Shown here: in pieces, positions 44,777 to 56,790 of the stretch
Layout: each line of letters begins with the position of its first letter
Position numbering within the stretch: the stretch's first letter is position 1
Source: Iamia majanohamensis
GTDB lineage: Bacteria > Actinomycetota > Acidimicrobiia > Acidimicrobiales > Iamiaceae
Direction: 5' to 3'
Assembly (NCBI RefSeq): GCF_028532485.1
Contig: NZ_CP116942.1
Coordinates: 3,658,001-3,722,000, forward strand
Length of the DNA stretch: 64,000 nucleotides
Program-made: the position numbers and the translations under genes
The notes under the pieces: generated by a model
Databases searched by the model: none
What the model saw: only the letters and a program-made list of their open reading frames with translations
Told to the model about the DNA's origin: nothing

Positions 44777-44974
44777 TCAGTCGTCGGTGATGGTGATCGC
44801 ATACTCCGGGCAGTTGTCGAGAGCGAGCCGCGCTGCCTCCTCTTGCCCTTCGGGAACGACGCCAGCGCCCTTGACCCACGCCGTGCCGTAGTCGTCCACC
44901 TCGAACAGGTCGGGGGCCAGGGCGACACACCGGTTGTGGCCCTGGCACTTCTCCTGATCCACGTGAACGCGCAT
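44777..44974 (-). CDS. Small [3Fe-4S] ferredoxin
   Basis: A 65-residue ferredoxin with Cys10, a His at 13 in place of the second cysteine, Cys16 and Cys55-Pro, the pattern of P450-linked single-cluster ferredoxins (CQGHNRC and NCPEYAI). It would pass electrons to the P450 encoded downstream. The ATG at 44974 starts MRVHVDQEKC; longer frames upstream are shadows. Confidence 0.88.
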   Translation of the reverse strand: MRVHVDQEKCQGHNRCVALAPDLFEVDDYGTAWVKGAGVVPEGQEEAARLALDNCPEYAITITDD

Positions 44975-45144
44975 GCCGCGAACGATAGCCAGCGCGCACA
45001 ACATGAGTCGAACCTCGCCTGGTGTCGTATGACTGCTCCATCTGATGCTGGGCGTCGCTGCCGCTTCCAGAACGCGAGACGATTCCCGATACGTGTCGCA
45101 CGTCGCTACTGTCCGTTGCGATCTTCGAGGAGAGGAGCGAGCTG

Positions 45145-47909
<2,765 letters not shown>

Positions 47910-47921
47910 GGGTGCGCCACT

Positions 47922-47938
47922 TGACGCAACATGCGACA
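47922..47938. promoter_or_regulatory. Candidate regulator site upstream of the alcohol dehydrogenase
   Basis: TGACGCAACATGCGACA, a near-palindrome, 46 bases before the dehydrogenase ATG. Thirteen of 17 bases match 58094-58110 between the second P450 and the thiolase gene, and the core CGCAACAT recurs inverted at 52713-52720. Possibly one regulator's site. Confidence 0.4.
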
Positions 47939-47983
47939 GTCGAAGTCCAGTGATACACGCTGAACGCCGGACCCGAGGACGAC

Positions 47984-49075
47984 ATGAACGCCGCCGCCAT
48001 GGTGCTCACCGCACCGCACACCTTCGAGCTGCGAGAGCTGCCGCTCCCACCGATCGGCGCCGACGATGCCCTGCTCCGGGTCGAGGCCTGTGGGTTGTGC
48101 GGGACGGACCACGAGCAGTACAGCGGCCAGCTCCATCCCGGATACCCCTTCATCCCCGGTCACGAGGCGGTCGGCCTGATCGAGCAGATCGGACCGGAGG
48201 CCTCTCAGCGCTGGGGCGTATCTCAGGGGCAGCGGGTCGCGGTCGAGGTCTTCCGATCCTGCCGACGGTGCGAGGCCTGCCGGTCCGGCGTCTACCGGCG
48301 GTGCGTGCGCAACGGCCTGGCCACCATGTACGGGTTCGTGTCCGTCGACACGGCCCCGGGGTTGTGGGGCGGTTACGCCACCCACCAGTACCTGGCGCCG
48401 GACTCGATGGTGCTGCCGGTGCCCAAGGACCTCGACCCGGTCGTTGCCACGCTGTTCAACCCGCTGGGGGCAGGCATCCGCTGGGGGGCCTCGGTGCCAG
48501 GCACCGGCGCCGGCGATGCGGTGGCGGTGCTCGGGTGCGGGGTGCGGGGCCTTGCGGCGGCGGTCGCCGCCAAGGACGCCGGCGCCGACTTCGTGATGGT
48601 CACCGGCGCCGGCGAGCGCGATCATTCCCGCCTCGAGGCCGCGCTGCGCTTCGGCGCCGACCTGGTGGTCGACGTCACAGAGGACGACCCGATCGAGCTG
48701 TTCCGGGGCGCCACCGGACGTGCGGGTGCCGACGTCGTCATCGACGTCACCGCCAAGGCGCCGCAGGTGGTGGCCCAGGCGGTGCGGCTGGCCGCCACCG
48801 GTGGACGCATCGTCATCGCCGGAACCCGCGGCGGCGGGGCCCCAGGGTTCGACCCCGACCACGTCGTGTACAAGGAGCTGCGCATCGAGGGCGCGCTCGG
48901 AGTGGACGTGACCGCCTACCAGGCCGCCCTCGACCTTCTCGGCTCGGGGCGATACCCGTTCGCCGATCTCGAACGGATCACCGTCGGGCTCGACGGCATC
49001 GAGGGGCTTCTGCGGACCATGGCCGGCGAAGGCGGCACTCCACCCATCCACGGAGTCGTGCTGCCGGACTCCTAG
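47984..49075 (+). CDS. Zinc-dependent alcohol dehydrogenase (MDR family)
   Basis: A 363-residue medium-chain dehydrogenase. Catalytic zinc ligands lie in ACGLCGTDHEQY and PGHEAVG; the structural zinc lobe is CRRCEACRSGVYRRC; the nucleotide site is VLGCGVRGLAAAVAAKDAGA. It would oxidise the alcohol made by a P450 to the ketone used by the BVMO. Placed 74 bases after the BVMO gene on the same strand with a possible regulator site between. Confidence 0.9.
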   Translation: MNAAAMVLTAPHTFELRELPLPPIGADDALLRVEACGLCGTDHEQYSGQLHPGYPFIPGHEAVGLIEQIGPEASQRWGVSQGQRVAVEVFRSCRRCEACRSGVYRRCVRNGLATMYGFVSVDTAPGLWGGYATHQYLAPDSMVLPVPKDLDPVVATLFNPLGAGIRWGASVPGTGAGDAVAVLGCGVRGLAAAVAAKDAGADFVMVTGAGERDHSRLEAALRFGADLVVDVTEDDPIELFRGATGRAGADVVIDVTAKAPQVVAQAVRLAATGGRIVIAGTRGGGAPGFDPDHVVYKELRIEGALGVDVTAYQAALDLLGSGRYPFADLERITVGLDGIEGLLRTMAGEGGTPPIHGVVLPDS

Positions 49076-49158
49076 TCGTCGGCGTCAGAGACCCTGCGGC
49101 GGGTGGCCGCCGAGCTCCTCTGCACGCATCAGCGCCGCACACAGATCTCGGGCTCGGC

Positions 49159-50634
49159 TCACGCGTCGTCGCCGGTCCCGTCCGATGCGCCGGAGCTCAC
49201 CTTGTACTGGGTGAGATCTGGGGTTCGCATGACGTCGCGGAAGTGGTCGATGCTCCAGGGCCACGCCGCCGGGATGCCCCGGTCGTCGAGGTACCAGCTG
49301 CGGCACCCGGTCACCCACACGGTGCCCTTGGTCGCCTCGACCCGTGCGACCTCGAAGGCCTCTGCCGCCTCGACCGTGGGCTCCACCGCCTCGGCACCGT
49401 CGCGGAGCACGTCGAGGAGCTGGATCGTGTAGTCGAGCTGGAGCTCGGCGACGTCGATGAGCGAGAAGTTCCCGACCGGCCCGTTGGGCCCGTTGAGCAG
49501 GAACAGGTTGGGAAAGCCGGGCACGACGAGGGCGACGTGGGCACTGGGGCGCTCAGCCCACACGTCGTCGAGGCAGATGTCGTCGCGGCCCCGGACCCGG
49601 ATCGGGCGCAGGAAGCGGTCGGAGCGGAACCCGGTGGCGAGCACGAGGACGTCGAGCTCGTGCAGCTCTCCGTCGACCGTGCGGACGCCGGCAGCTTCGA
49701 TCCGCTCGATTCGCTCGGTGACGACCGAGGCATTGGGTGCCTGGATGGCATCGTAGAACTCGCCCGATGCGACGAGGCGCTTGCAGGCAGCGCGGTAGTC
49801 GGGGCGCAGCTTCTCCCGCAGGACCGGATCGGCGACCGTCTCCAGATGGGCGCGGCACGCCTCCTCGATCGCGGCCATGGCTGGCGAGTCGGCGTCGGTG
49901 ACGGCATTGGCGAAGTGGTCGGCGAAAGCCCGACCGAGGCCGTCGCGCGCCCGACGCATCAGAGCGGGGTCGTCCCGGAACGCCCGGCGCTGGGCCTCGT
50001 CGTAGGGGACGTTGTCGACCGGCATGATCCACTGGGGTGTGCGCTGGAACAGATCCAGGTGCGCAGCCCGGTCGACCAGCGCGCCGGTGATCTGCACCGC
50101 CGAGGAGCCGGTGCCGATCACGCCGATCCGGCGCCCGTCGATGGGCACGTGGTGGTCCCAACGGGCACTGTGGAAGGCGGCGCCGGCGAAGGAGCCCAGA
50201 CCCGGCAGGTCGGGGAGGTTGGGGTGGTGGAGGACACCGGTGGCGGCGATGACGACGTCGAAGACGTCCCGGTACCCGCTGGCCGTGGCGAGCGTCCATC
50301 GTCCGCCTTCGTAGTCGAGCGACACGACCTCGTCGTCGAAGCGGGTCCGCTCGTGCACGCCCTCGCAGCGGGCGACGCTCTCGAAGTAGGCCCAGATCTC
50401 ATTGCCGGGAGAGAACGTGTGCGTCCAGTCAGCATTGGGTGCGAAGGAGTAGCTGTAGAGGTGAGAGGGCACGTCGCACGCGATGCCGGGATAGGTGTTC
50501 TCCCGCCACGTTCCCCCCACGTCGTGGGCCTTCTCGAAGACGGTCACGTCGTCGAATCCGGCCTCGCGCAGCTTGATCACGCTGGCGATTCCGGCCATGC
50601 CAGCGCCGATGACGGCGACGCACAGGTCTCGCAC
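49159..50634 (-). CDS. Second Baeyer-Villiger-type FAD monooxygenase
   Basis: A 491-residue flavoprotein with GAGMAGIASVIKLREAG, the BVMO fingerprint FAGAAFHSARWD, and a second GTGSSAV Rossmann motif. It differs clearly from the 46299 enzyme and converges on the alcohol dehydrogenase. The intergenic region upstream separates it from the enoyl-CoA hydratase gene. Substrate unknown. Confidence 0.88.
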   Translation of the reverse strand: MRDLCVAVIGAGMAGIASVIKLREAGFDDVTVFEKAHDVGGTWRENTYPGIACDVPSHLYSYSFAPNADWTHTFSPGNEIWAYFESVARCEGVHERTRFDDEVVSLDYEGGRWTLATASGYRDVFDVVIAATGVLHHPNLPDLPGLGSFAGAAFHSARWDHHVPIDGRRIGVIGTGSSAVQITGALVDRAAHLDLFQRTPQWIMPVDNVPYDEAQRRAFRDDPALMRRARDGLGRAFADHFANAVTDADSPAMAAIEEACRAHLETVADPVLREKLRPDYRAACKRLVASGEFYDAIQAPNASVVTERIERIEAAGVRTVDGELHELDVLVLATGFRSDRFLRPIRVRGRDDICLDDVWAERPSAHVALVVPGFPNLFLLNGPNGPVGNFSLIDVAELQLDYTIQLLDVLRDGAEAVEPTVEAAEAFEVARVEATKGTVWVTGCRSWYLDDRGIPAAWPWSIDHFRDVMRTPDLTQYKVSSGASDGTGDDA

Positions 50635-51011
50635 GGTGTCTCCTCCGGTAGGTGTTGTCCAGGCCGGCGCCTCTGTCGCCGCTCACGTGTCGGCCGGGCA
50701 GCTCGCCAGCGGGTGCGCCGCCAGTATCCACGCCGGGCCCGTCGGTGTGCGGTACCACTCGGCGCATCGCAGCAGACGATGGCCGGGGGCCGGATGCCCG
50801 ACCCGCCGGCGGAGCAGTGCCGGCTGCAACGCCCGTGCCGTCGTCGACACCTGCCGGGCAGGCCACCGGCAGCGGGACCGGCGAGGTCCAGGACGACATC
50901 ATGGCCCGAACGGGCCTGAGCCTTGCGAGGGCTGTCCATCGGCGCCATCCCCCATCCGTGACGTGCGAACCGTCGCCTCGCCTCCGGCGGGGCCCTACCC
51001 AAGGAATCCCA
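50635..51011. other. Divergent intergenic region, no gene seen
   Basis: About 375 bases between the leftward BVMO gene and the rightward enoyl-CoA hydratase. Open frames here have biased Pro/Arg/Gly translations. It probably contains both promoters, though no clear -35/-10 pair stands out. Confidence 0.5.
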
Positions 51012-51824
51012 ATGACCGACCCGCACCTGCTCGTCGATGCTCACGACGGCATCACCGTGCTCACCATGAACCGACCTGACAAGCGCAACGCGCTCAGCCC
51101 GGAGATGCTCGTGCGCCTTGCACAGGCCTGGCGACGGATCCGCGACGACGACTCCGTCCGTGCGGCCATCCTGACCGGCGCCGGCGACAAGGCGTTCTGC
51201 GCGGGGGCCGACCTGGGCCGGCTGATCCCGCTCATGACCCGCCAACGAGGACCGGAGGACGAGTGGGACCACGCTCTGCTGTCGGACAAGGCCGCCTTCG
51301 CCGACGGACTGCTCCGCGGCTTCACCATCGACAAGCCGATCGTCTCGGCCATCGCCGGCGATGCCCTCGCCGGGGGCACCGAGCTGGCCCTTGCCACCGA
51401 CCTGCGGGTCGCCGCCATCGGCATCACGATGGGGCTCACCGAGGTGGCCCGGGGCCTGATCCCCGGTGGCGGCGGCCTGAGCCGGCTGCCGCGTCAGGTC
51501 CCGCGTGCCAAGGCCATGGAGATCCTTCTGCTCGGCCAGGCCATGCCGGTGGAGGAGGCATGGCGCATCGGCCTGGTCAACGAGGTCGTCCCCCACGACG
51601 AGGTGTTCGACCGGGCCATGGACATGGCCCAACGGATCGCCGCCAACGGACCCCTCGCCGTGCGGGCGGTCAAGGAGGCGGTCCGCCGGTCCGAGGGAAC
51701 CGGGCTGGACGAGGCGTTGCGCATCGAATCGGAGGTGGGCGTGCCGGTGTTCACCTCACAAGACGCCGTCGAGGGCCCGCGAGCGTTCATGGAGAAGCGC
51801 CCGCCCCTGTTCACAGGGCGCTGA
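51012..51824 (+). CDS. Enoyl-CoA hydratase/isomerase family protein
   Basis: A 270-residue crotonase-fold enzyme. It shows MNRPDKRNALSPEM, the oxyanion-hole region AFCAGADLGRL and the second loop SAIAGDALAGGTELALATDL, and GLIPGGGGLSRLPR around the usual catalytic position. It would hydrate the product of the acyl-CoA dehydrogenase. The ATG at 51012 is preferred over upstream in-frame starts, whose translation is shadow-like. Confidence 0.9.
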   Translation: MTDPHLLVDAHDGITVLTMNRPDKRNALSPEMLVRLAQAWRRIRDDDSVRAAILTGAGDKAFCAGADLGRLIPLMTRQRGPEDEWDHALLSDKAAFADGLLRGFTIDKPIVSAIAGDALAGGTELALATDLRVAAIGITMGLTEVARGLIPGGGGLSRLPRQVPRAKAMEILLLGQAMPVEEAWRIGLVNEVVPHDEVFDRAMDMAQRIAANGPLAVRAVKEAVRRSEGTGLDEALRIESEVGVPVFTSQDAVEGPRAFMEKRPPLFTGR

Positions 51825-51899
51825 GCCGGACGGTCGGTCGATGAGCTAGGGCAGTCGGCGGCACGGGGACAGGGCGCTGCGACGACGCACTCCGCACGT

Positions 51900-52574
51900 T
51901 CAACCCGAGACCCTCTCGAGAAACGCCCGGAGGTGGCTGCCCACCAGGTCGGAGTGGGTCTGGTGGCAAAGGTGGCCTGCCCCGTCGACCACGACCAGCT
52001 CACCGTCGGGGACCTCGTCGACGACGATGCGACTGCCGGCGTGGTACCGGGCATCGTCGCCGCCGACGATGACGAGGACGGGGACCCGGACCCGGGTCAA
52101 CCCCTCAAGCACGAGCCCGTCGGGCTGCTCGGCCGTCCCGCGAGCCGTCTGGGGGATGCCATGCCGGTCGGCGTAGCGCGCGATGAACGCGCTCCAGCTC
52201 CGTTGTTTGGCCGGATCCCGGAAGCCAGGTCCCGTGGAGACGAGAACGAGCCCGGCGATCCCGGTGGCGTCGATCACGGCCCGGCACAGCGACAAGTAGC
52301 CACCGAGGCTGTGGCCGACGAGCACGGCCGATCCGGCACCGGCGGCGATGGCTGCGGCGTCGAGCCATGTCATCGCCACGGCCCGCGAGGACGGCTGCGA
52401 CCCGATCGCCGACGCCCCGTGGCCAGGGAGGTCCCAGCGAGCCACGCGGTATCCGGAGAAGGCGGGGCGGAGGTGGTCGAAGGTCGAGGAGTCGTCGGCG
52501 AACCCGTGGGTGAGGACCACGGCGGGGCCGGTCCCCTCCACCGTCAGGTACATGCCGGCGGGGGTTGTCGTCAC
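51900..52574 (-). CDS. Alpha/beta hydrolase
   Basis: A 224-residue hydrolase with oxyanion region LTHGFADDS, nucleophile elbow VGHSLGG (Ser89), acid in VGGDDARYH and catalytic His in GAGHLCHQ. Starts at GTG 52574. A candidate to open the ester or lactone made by the neighbouring BVMOs. Divergent from the acyl-CoA synthetase at 52952; the 377-base gap holds only a CGCAACAT-type site (52713-52720, inverted). Confidence 0.87.
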   Translation of the reverse strand: MTTTPAGMYLTVEGTGPAVVLTHGFADDSSTFDHLRPAFSGYRVARWDLPGHGASAIGSQPSSRAVAMTWLDAAAIAAGAGSAVLVGHSLGGYLSLCRAVIDATGIAGLVLVSTGPGFRDPAKQRSWSAFIARYADRHGIPQTARGTAEQPDGLVLEGLTRVRVPVLVIVGGDDARYHAGSRIVVDEVPDGELVVVDGAGHLCHQTHSDLVGSHLRAFLERVSG

Positions 52575-52951
52575 CCGGTGATCCTGCGCCGCCACCGACG
52601 GTGGAGCAAGGCGGCGCGACGCGACCCGGCCTTGCATCGGTGCACGGCGGGGCCGGGTGCTGCCGAGTGCCGAGACGCCGAACCCGATGAGCGTCGAGAC
52701 ACGTAGCGTGTTATGTTGCGCGTTCCGCGGCGGTGGCGTCAGTCACCGAACGCCATGATCCCCGGGAGAGTCGACCGTGCCCGATCCGCTGCGCCGCCGC
52801 CACGTCGGACACGACGATCGCTCGATGCGGGGGGGCCCGAGCGGGGAGGCGAAGCCGTCCGTCGAGCTCTGCGGCGGCCGGCGCCTGCCGAGCTTCTGAG
52901 CCGCCGACCGCTGAAACGACTGAACGAGAACGACGACAACCCAGGGGGACC

Positions 52952-54496
52952 ATGTACCCAGAAGCCCATGCAACCAGCACGCCGGACAAGCCGGCCGTGA
53001 TCATGGGGGGGAGCGGCGAGGTCGTCACCTACCGCCAGATGGACGAGCGGTCGAACCAGCTCGCCCGGCTGTGGCGCCTGCACGGATTGCAGCCTGGCGA
53101 CCACGTCGCCATCTTCAGCGAGAACCAGGCGCGGTACCTGGAGGTGATGTGGGCGGCCCTTCGCTCCGGCCTCTACGTCACCACTGTCAACAGCTTCCTG
53201 TCGGCCGAGGAGGTGGCCTACATCCTCAACGACTCAGGCGCTCGTTCGCTGGTGACGACCACTGCCAAGGCCGATGTCGCCGCCGCGGCATTGGGCGATG
53301 CTCCGGAGGTCACGCTTCCGCTGCTGATCGGCGACCCCGACCCCCGTTTCGAGCCCTACGTCGCTGCCATCTCGACGATGTCGACCAGCCGTCTCGAGGA
53401 CGAGCCAGCCGGGGAAATGATGCTGTACTCGTCGGGCACCACCGGCCGACCCAAGGGCATCAAGCGGCCACTGTCGGGCAAGGCGATCGACGAGGGCCTG
53501 ATGATCTCCGGCCTCGTCGGCGGGGTGTTTGGCATGGACGCCGACACCGTCTACCTCTCTCCCGCGCCCCTCTATCACTCCGCTCCGATCGGGTTCAACC
53601 TCGGCGTGCAGTCGCTGGGCGGTACGGCCGTGGTCATGGAGAGCTACCACCCGCTCGATGCCCTGCGGCTGATCGAGGAACACCGGGCCAGCCACTCGCA
53701 ATGGGTGCCGACCATGTTCGTACGCATGCTCAAGCTCGATGCCGAGGACCGGCAGCGCTACGACGTCTCATCGATGCAGGTCGCGGTCCACGCTGCCGCC
53801 CCGTGCCCCCTCGCGGTCAAGCGACAGATGATGGAGTGGTGGGGCCCAGTGCTGTGGGAGTACTACGCCGGCACCGAGCTCAACGGGTTCTGCCTGGTCA
53901 GGCCGGAGGAGTGGCTGGAGCGGCCTGGCACGGTCGGCAAGCCGCTCATCGGGGAGATCCACATCCTCGACGACGACGGGAAGGGGCTCCCCCCGGGCGA
54001 GGCCGGGACCATCTACTTCGGGGGCGGGCCGCCCTACGAGTACCACAACGCCCCGGAGAAGACCGAGAGCTCCAAGGATCCGGGCGGTCACGGGTGGACC
54101 ACCCTGGGCGATGTCGGCTACCTCGACGACGACCGCTGGCTGTTCCTCACCGATCGGAAGGCGTTCATGATCATCTCGGGTGGGGTGAACGTCTATCCGC
54201 AGGAGATCGAGGACTGCTTGGTCATGCACCCCAAGGTCGCGGACGTGGCCGTCTTCGGCATCCCCGACGACGAGATGGGCGAGCAGGTGATGGCGGCGGT
54301 GCAGCCGGCCGAGGGCGTCAAGGCGGGCACCGAGCTCGAAGCCGAGCTGCGATCGTTCGCCCGTGAGCACATCGCCGGCTACAAGGTCCCGAGGCGCTAT
54401 CAGTTCCTCGACGAGCTGCCGCGGTTGCCCACGGGCAAGCTCTACAAGCGCAAGCTGCGTGACCAGTACTGGCTGGATCACGAACGCCGCATCTGA
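52952..54496 (+). CDS. AMP-forming acyl-CoA synthetase
   Basis: A 514-residue ANL-family ligase, complete, that activates a carboxylic acid as its CoA thioester. P-loop-like motif YSSGTTGRPKGIKR, the EYYAGTEL core, GDVGYLDDDRW and the C-terminal lysine region LPTGKLYKRKLRDQYW are all visible. The ATG at 52952 has a GGGGG ribosome site. A second synthetase follows 34 bases downstream. Confidence 0.9.
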   Translation: MYPEAHATSTPDKPAVIMGGSGEVVTYRQMDERSNQLARLWRLHGLQPGDHVAIFSENQARYLEVMWAALRSGLYVTTVNSFLSAEEVAYILNDSGARSLVTTTAKADVAAAALGDAPEVTLPLLIGDPDPRFEPYVAAISTMSTSRLEDEPAGEMMLYSSGTTGRPKGIKRPLSGKAIDEGLMISGLVGGVFGMDADTVYLSPAPLYHSAPIGFNLGVQSLGGTAVVMESYHPLDALRLIEEHRASHSQWVPTMFVRMLKLDAEDRQRYDVSSMQVAVHAAAPCPLAVKRQMMEWWGPVLWEYYAGTELNGFCLVRPEEWLERPGTVGKPLIGEIHILDDDGKGLPPGEAGTIYFGGGPPYEYHNAPEKTESSKDPGGHGWTTLGDVGYLDDDRWLFLTDRKAFMIISGGVNVYPQEIEDCLVMHPKVADVAVFGIPDDEMGEQVMAAVQPAEGVKAGTELEAELRSFAREHIAGYKVPRRYQFLDELPRLPTGKLYKRKLRDQYWLDHERRI

Positions 54497-54530
54497 GCCC
54501 GATCCGACACCACGAGTCTGGAGAGACGAC

Positions 54531-56126
54531 ATGCCCGGTTGGAACTTCGCCGAGATCTGGGAGGCGGCCGCCGACCGCCTGCCCGATGCGCCATTCGCGA
54601 ACCATGGCGACAGGACGGTCACCTGGCACGAGGCCGACCGCCGGGCCGACGGCATCGCCCGCACCCTGCTCGAGGCCGGCGCCGGCAAGCAGGACAAGGT
54701 GGCCCAGTACCTCTACAACTGTCCTGAGTACCCGGAGACGCTCTTCGCCTGCTTCAAGGCGTCGCTGGTGCCGGTGAACACGAACTACCGGTACACACAG
54801 GACGAGCTCGTCTTCCTCTGGGGCAACGCAGATGCCGTCGCCGTGGTGTTCCACGGCTGCTTCGTCGACACGATCGAGGCGGTCCGCGGCCGTGTGCCGA
54901 AGGTGGAGACCTGGCTTTGGGTCGACGACGGCTCCGGTCCGTGCCCGGACTGGGCGACGCCGTACGAGGAAGCCGCGGCGTGCCGGACCGAGAGGGTCCT
55001 GCCTGACCACGGTCGCGATGGCGACGACCTGTACATGCTCTACACCGGCGGGACCACCGGCATGCCCAAGGGCGTCATGTGGCGCCAGGACGACCTCGTG
55101 ATCGTGCTGTGCGGCACGCTCGGCACGCCGCTGCCCGAGCTACGGGATCCGACCGTGCTCGCGACCATGTTCGAGAACCCCGGTGCCGTCGGCATGCCCG
55201 CCTGCCCGCTGATGCACGGCACCGGCGCGTTCACGTCGTTCTCGGTCCTCTCGGCCGGCGGCTCCCTCGTGCTGCTCCCATCCCGGCACTTCGATCCCGC
55301 CGAGCTGCTCGACGAGGTCGAGGCCAAGGGTGTGAACGCCATCGCCATCGTCGGGGACGCCTTCGCCAAGCCGATCCTCGGAGCCCTCGAGGCCAACGAG
55401 GGCCGCTGGGACCTGTCGTCGCTCATGGCCATGACCTCGTCGGGGGTGATGTGGAGCGAGGAGACCAAGCAGGGCCTCCTCCGTCACAACCCCAACATGT
55501 TCCTCATGGATGCGTTCTCCTCCTCGGAGGCGCTCGGCATGGGACAGTCCGTGTCCGGTGGCGGGAAGGCGGCCAAGACCGCCACCTTCGAACCCAGCCT
55601 GAACACGATCGTCGTCGGAGAGGACGATCGGCGCATCACCGAGCCCGGGGTGATGGGCCGCCTGGCGGTCGGCGGCCGCCAGCCCATCGGGTACTACAAG
55701 GACCCGGAGAAGTCGGCCCGGACGTTCATCACCGTCGACGGCAAGAGGTACTCCTGCCCGGGTGACTACGCAGTGCTCGAGCAGGACGGGTCGGTCACCG
55801 TCCTGGGCCGCGGTTCGGTGTGCATCAACACCGGCGGCGAGAAGGTGTTCCCGGAGGAGGTGGAGGAGGCGATCAAGACGCACGCCGGCGTTCGGGACGC
55901 CGTGGTCGTCGGCGTCCCTCATGAGCGCTTCGGTGAGATGATCGTCGCCATCGTGGAACCCGAGGCCGAGGCGCCGGCGGAGCAGGCGGTCGTCGACCAC
56001 GTCCGCGATCGCCTCGCCGCCTACAAGGCCCCCCGACGAGTGCTCACCATCCCCACCATCGGCCGAGCACCCAACGGGAAGGTGGACTACAAGCGCCTCC
56101 GCGAGTACGCCATCGCCACGCCCTGA
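54531..56126 (+). CDS. Second AMP-forming acyl-CoA synthetase
   Basis: A 531-residue ANL-family ligase with MLYTGGTTGMPKGVMW, the acceptor loop MDAFSSSEALGMG, GDYAVLEQDG and the closing APNGKVDYKRLREYA. It differs in the substrate-binding region from the synthetase just upstream, so the pair may activate different acids. Same transcript likely (34-base gap). Confidence 0.9.
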   Translation: MPGWNFAEIWEAAADRLPDAPFANHGDRTVTWHEADRRADGIARTLLEAGAGKQDKVAQYLYNCPEYPETLFACFKASLVPVNTNYRYTQDELVFLWGNADAVAVVFHGCFVDTIEAVRGRVPKVETWLWVDDGSGPCPDWATPYEEAAACRTERVLPDHGRDGDDLYMLYTGGTTGMPKGVMWRQDDLVIVLCGTLGTPLPELRDPTVLATMFENPGAVGMPACPLMHGTGAFTSFSVLSAGGSLVLLPSRHFDPAELLDEVEAKGVNAIAIVGDAFAKPILGALEANEGRWDLSSLMAMTSSGVMWSEETKQGLLRHNPNMFLMDAFSSSEALGMGQSVSGGGKAAKTATFEPSLNTIVVGEDDRRITEPGVMGRLAVGGRQPIGYYKDPEKSARTFITVDGKRYSCPGDYAVLEQDGSVTVLGRGSVCINTGGEKVFPEEVEEAIKTHAGVRDAVVVGVPHERFGEMIVAIVEPEAEAPAEQAVVDHVRDRLAAYKAPRRVLTIPTIGRAPNGKVDYKRLREYAIATP

Positions 56127-56156
56127 CCGGACTGGGTCGGGAGAACACCGCCCACA

Positions 56157-56762
56157 TCAGGTGAGCTCGGTGGCCACCGGGTTCCGAGCCGGATCGGGCA
56201 GGGCGCCGTCGGGCGGCCACGGGTCGACGCCTTCCTCCAGCGGAACCTCGAGGGACCGAAGGAGCTGGGCGAACATCGACCAGTTGGCGATGGCCAACAC
56301 CACCTCCAGGCGGGCTCGGTCGTCGGGGACCGTCGCCTCCAGCTCGGCCCACGTGCTCGCGCTGATGGCCCCGCCACCGAGGGTTTCGTCGGTGGCGGCG
56401 AGCACAGCTCGGTCGGCACGATCGAAGCGGTCGCTCGCCTTCCACTCGCGCACGGCGACGAGGTCCTCCTCGGGGATCTCGAGCATGCGGGCGACCCGCC
56501 AGTGCTGGGTCCACTCGTACACCGAACCCTGACGCCAGCCGATTCGCATGATGATCAGCTCGCGCAGACGGGCGTCGAGCGACCCGTTCCACAGAAGCTG
56601 GTGGAGCAGCCCGTGAACCCCGGCGGCGAGGTCTTCATGACGCAGCAGCACCTTGAACACCGACAGTCGAGCCATGCCCTCGGGCACGCCGACGCCAGAG
56701 GCGGCGACTCGGGCGGCGTCGACAGAGAGCATCGGGATGCGGGCATCGGGGGCGGTCGTCAT
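56157..56762 (-). CDS. Carboxymuconolactone decarboxylase/AhpD-family protein
   Basis: A 201-residue helical protein with the CMD motif RELIIMRIGWRQGSVYEWTQ followed by HW, lacking the CxxC of AhpD peroxidase forms. Members without the cysteines often accompany catabolic oxygenases with unknown function. It follows the P450 gene at 56791 by 28 bases on the same strand. Confidence 0.82.
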   Translation of the reverse strand: MTTAPDARIPMLSVDAARVAASGVGVPEGMARLSVFKVLLRHEDLAAGVHGLLHQLLWNGSLDARLRELIIMRIGWRQGSVYEWTQHWRVARMLEIPEEDLVAVREWKASDRFDRADRAVLAATDETLGGGAISASTWAELEATVPDDRARLEVVLAIANWSMFAQLLRSLEVPLEEGVDPWPPDGALPDPARNPVATELT

Positions 56763-56790
56763 CGCAAGGTCCCTGGCTGTTCCCGGTCGT